Of a stretch of DNA of 64,000 bases, positions 60,861 through 64,000 are shown piece by piece. How positions within the stretch are numbered: the stretch's first letter is position 1; each line of letters begins with the position of its first letter. Both the position numbers and the translations under genes were made by a program. Source of the stretch: Lichenostomus cassidix (Eukaryota > Chordata > Aves > Passeriformes > Meliphagidae); the NCBI GenBank assembly GCA_008360975.2, contig CM039189.1, positions 14,784,056-14,848,055 of the forward strand, written 5' to 3'. The notes under the pieces were generated by a model. It was not told the origin of the DNA. It searched no databases and saw only the letters and a list, made by a program, of their open reading frames with translations.

Positions 60861-63800
60861 GCTTACTTGTCCATTGCTTTCCATTTCCTTGTGCTCATTT
60901 GGATGCTACAATAATAAAAAGCAGACACACTGAAAGTGAAGAGCTTTAGTGGCAGAAGTCTCCAATCCTCTTTCCTATGGGAAAGGAATAAAATAAAAAT
61001 CTACTATTCCTTCCATCTATTTGTCTTACTTTTCTGACCAGTAAAAATTCAAGATGCAAATCCTGACATCTGCCATGAGTATTTGTAAGTCTAAACTGGG
61101 AGAACTGGTTAATGTAAGAGGGTTTTTGGTACTTACTAAAAACCCTAGGGCCCTTACTGGATAGACTCAGGCCAAGATATGCAGTCTAAAGAGCTCTTGT
61201 GGCTTTGCTTTGATTAAGATAGTATCTAAGTAAATAAATATTTTCACCATTGTGTGTCTTGGGGATGAATATCTGGTCTTATAGCCATAGTAAAGGCCCT
61301 TAGGACTATGCACTAGCCAAACATTGAAACTACAGACAGATTCAGCGCTCCTTTCCAGGGCAGTCTGAAGGATTTCCTAGTGCTTGAATGAAAATACTGA
61401 GAAAGTAGTTGTTTGTACTTCCTATAGTTTTTGAAAGATAGTCATAAAAGACTTTGATCATTAAATGAAAATGGATAATATCCCAAATTCACCCAGGGAC
61501 CACAGCTATAGAATCTCAGGAGAGTTTCTTCAGTGGGTATATCCTTCCTCATGCAAGGCTTCTGTTCTTTGATATGATCAGTTAATTTGCTTATCTTAAA
61601 TGCTGACTGGCATACAAGATCTACAAGGTACACCAGATAGAAATAAATACATAAAATTTTAGCTCCCTTAATTTTACCAGGCAGATTTAATAAATGCACA
61701 TAACTAATAGGTATATAATGACTTCCTAAACTCCTTCTTATAGATCATGCATTCTATTTCCCAGTACATCTATTTTTTCCCATGAAAAATTAAATTGGAA
61801 AGTCAACAAGAAAGAAATCATACTGGGGACATTTTCTATCCATTCATTTACATTTTCACTCTTTGCAGAATGTGGATAGTATATTTTTATGGCATGTTTG
61901 GTTGCTATTCAAAACATTTTTTTTAATTGAATAGCAAAATTATTAGGTGAGTAGAATCCTGTATGCATAATAAGAGCACAATTTAAAGGTGTCCCTAGGC
62001 TAATTTATGAAGCACTAAATCAATTGGAAAGTTTTTCCTTTTTCTTAAAGAGGAAACCTGCTTTTTCAGCTGTTTTTTTCTGTTTTCATGGTCTGCACAT
62101 TGATCATAGGTTTGTACAGTGAGCCAAATGCATATGGGAAAAGAAACATCTGAGGGATGCAACTAATAGTATGTAGACTCTTAGCTGGTTTGTTTCCCTT
62201 CCCTTCCTAAATGAATTCCCTGTTAACTAGTGCACAAACTGTTACAGAATAAGGTTCAGAGGCACTGACCAGTGTGATAGAGAATACAATTAATGCACAG
62301 GAGTTTTGCAAACAGGTATTTGTGATTGCACAAAGACCAGGCTTGTAAGTTAACCCAGTAAAATGTTATGTGAAATAGCTTTCTCCACAGCCCAGCAAGG
62401 ATGTGTAGGCACATTAAGTTTCCAATAAACTATGAAAAAACATGTGCAATCCAGAGTAGGTATTGTTGCTTCTTACTGTCACTGTGGGAAAATGATCCTT
62501 AGTGGATACAGACAGATCTCAAAGCAAATTACAAAAGCAAGCAGGTAGCACTCCCATTTGTATCGATAGGGGACAGAACCACACAGATGGCACAAACTCC
62601 CTAACTCATCTAGGAACAGAAGAAAACAAAACATGAGGCTCTTGCCTAGATCAGCATATCACTGCCTAACGCTCATTTTGCATTTGTGATAGTGCCTTAC
62701 AGAAACATGTTCCGAAGTGATATTTTATCCACAGATATTTTTTACTGATGGCAGTTGCTGGACTTTCCCGGTCCAAAAGTTCTCTGAGGAGAAATATTTT
62801 GGAGTGTATTCACTGCTCTACAGATAGCCCTATAAAGACCTTTTGTTCTAGTTTCACGCACACAAAGTTACACAGAAAACTCATTGTGTTAACAGGACCT
62901 ACTCGACAGTTTTGGACTGACTAATATGTGCACCCACCTTAGACAAGTAAGAAGTTCATTTTGGGAAAGAGACAGAAAAGACAGCAGAAATTTCAGCTCA
63001 TTGAGGTCTATTCCAACAGTGTAGTCATTGACTGAGAAAGCAGTTCCTATGTTTTAGTTATTTTCATTTTTTATTTAAAGTGTAATCTGTTCCATTATTA
63101 CATACTCTCATCATGGGACGTTAAATGAGACATATTGTGGAAAGTCCAAAGTTCAAACACATCACCAATTGTTAAATTGGTAACAGAAAGGATAAAATGG
63201 ACCTGATTCTATCCAGCGGAACTATGGATTCATAGAGCTAGCATTTGATTTTACGGTCATGTTTTATGCCTCTCCTTAACTAAAGAGAACCTAAGGATTT
63301 GCACGTATGTATTTTTATCCTTCAGAAGGACAAATTATGTTTCTTGTTCATGTAACTAGCATGAGTGCTACAACCCCCTACATGACACAGTTTAAAGGGT
63401 ATAATTAGCAAAACATAGTTTTTAGTTGTCTTACAGATGCCACCATCTGATGCTGGAAGGAAGAATATTCTATTCTTATGTAAGTGTTGACAAGAACCAG
63501 AATAGCTTGAACTTCATCAGATATCTTGTCCCAAGAAGCTGCCTTTCTAATATGGGGTTTTTTACACTTGTTGTCTATAGCAAGAATAGACAGTGACTCA
63601 CAGAAGTATCATTTGGACTTTTTAAAATACCTTGCAGCATTTTAGGTTCATAAACTTAGCTAAACATATTTTTTGATTTGCAATACATAATATTACTCCT
63701 CTATTACTTTTATTTAAAAGAAAGCTGGATTTATTTAGTTGGCTTGTTCTCTGTGATACACTCTTCTCTACAGCTATGCAATATCCACTCCAAAGGCTGT

Positions 63801-64000
63801 TGAACCAGCTGCTTAGTACTTACTCAGAGCAATACTTCAATTGCTCTGAAAAATCTCTCCCAAGATGCCCTGTCCTAAACTCTCCATAATCAGAGCAGTT
63901 GTAGAAAACTGTGATATAGAAGTCCTTAACAGTGCAATATGCACTCAAATATTTCCTCTGCATGTGTACACTTAGGTTTCTTTAAGGTAGGTGTTGAAAC
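60861..64000. other. AT-rich DNA to the window end
   Basis: No supportable gene, RNA or named repeat. One 85-codon minus-strand frame (61442-61699) has no supporting signals. Confidence 0.5.

Noticed and set aside
1..64000. CRISPR arrays, bacterial operons, riboswitches, intact proviruses
   Set aside because: No regularly spaced repeats, no long terminal repeat pair and no gag/pol/env-length frames were seen.

Overview
This 64 kb window looks like vertebrate, most likely avian (probably songbird), intergenic or deep-intronic DNA. The grounds are: AT-rich sequence with scarce CpG, no operons or long ORFs, splice-like and AATAAA-type signals, a CR1 LINE 3'-end relic near 44.3 kb, an ancient L2/MIR-type relic near 49.65 kb, a long pure (GGGAA)n pentanucleotide array, a GC-rich minisatellite with an A/CCCC-rich tail, and no sign of mammalian L1 or Alu. 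Interspersed-repeat density by eye is very low, which fits a bird better than a mammal or a non-avian reptile. The species cannot be named from this evidence.

No well-characterised protein-coding gene could be recognised, and no tRNA, rRNA, CRISPR or bacterial/viral gene was seen. Nearly every reading frame of 60-125 codons behaves like chance in AT-rich DNA. The best coding candidate is a plus-strand frame at 30697-31200. It sits behind a plausible splice acceptor, ends in a stop followed by two AATAAA signals, and its C-terminal half has a weak BEN-like pattern. Other coding-like blocks are weaker: 14528-14761 and 16705-17030 on the plus strand (donor GTAAGG, then acceptor and donor GTAAGT, in compatible phase), 18476-18546, 39796-40020, 47103-47242 (GC3-rich, apparently frameshifted), and 1173-1243 on the minus strand. 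They may be orphan exons, lncRNA exons, pseudogene fragments or chance.

Layout. 0-14.5 kb: unannotated AT-rich DNA with one coding-like minus-strand block, an old repeat-like motif near 1.95 kb and a conserved-looking block near 12.7 kb. 14.5-18.6 kb: a cluster of exon-like blocks and a GA microsatellite, ending in a strong hairpin over a splice acceptor. 20.4-20.9 kb: GC-rich minisatellite plus A-rich tail. 24-30 kb: hairpin, short tandem arrays and a diverged ~110 bp local duplication. 30.7-31.3 kb: BEN-like terminal-exon candidate. 37.3-37.7 kb: CpG-retaining block. 41.66-41.75 kb: (GGGAA)17. 44-50.5 kb: CR1 relic, enhancer-like TAAT-rich block, two hairpins, frameshifted coding-like block, L2/MIR relic, GC-rich island. 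50.5-64 kb: mostly featureless AT-rich DNA with conserved-looking blocks near 55.5 and 60.6 kb.

The window reads best as a gene-poor regulatory landscape with one or more possible lineage-specific transcripts on the plus strand. I found nothing that amounts to a new molecular system. The most testable novelty is the 30.7 kb ORF and whether it is spliced to the blocks at 14.5-17 kb.
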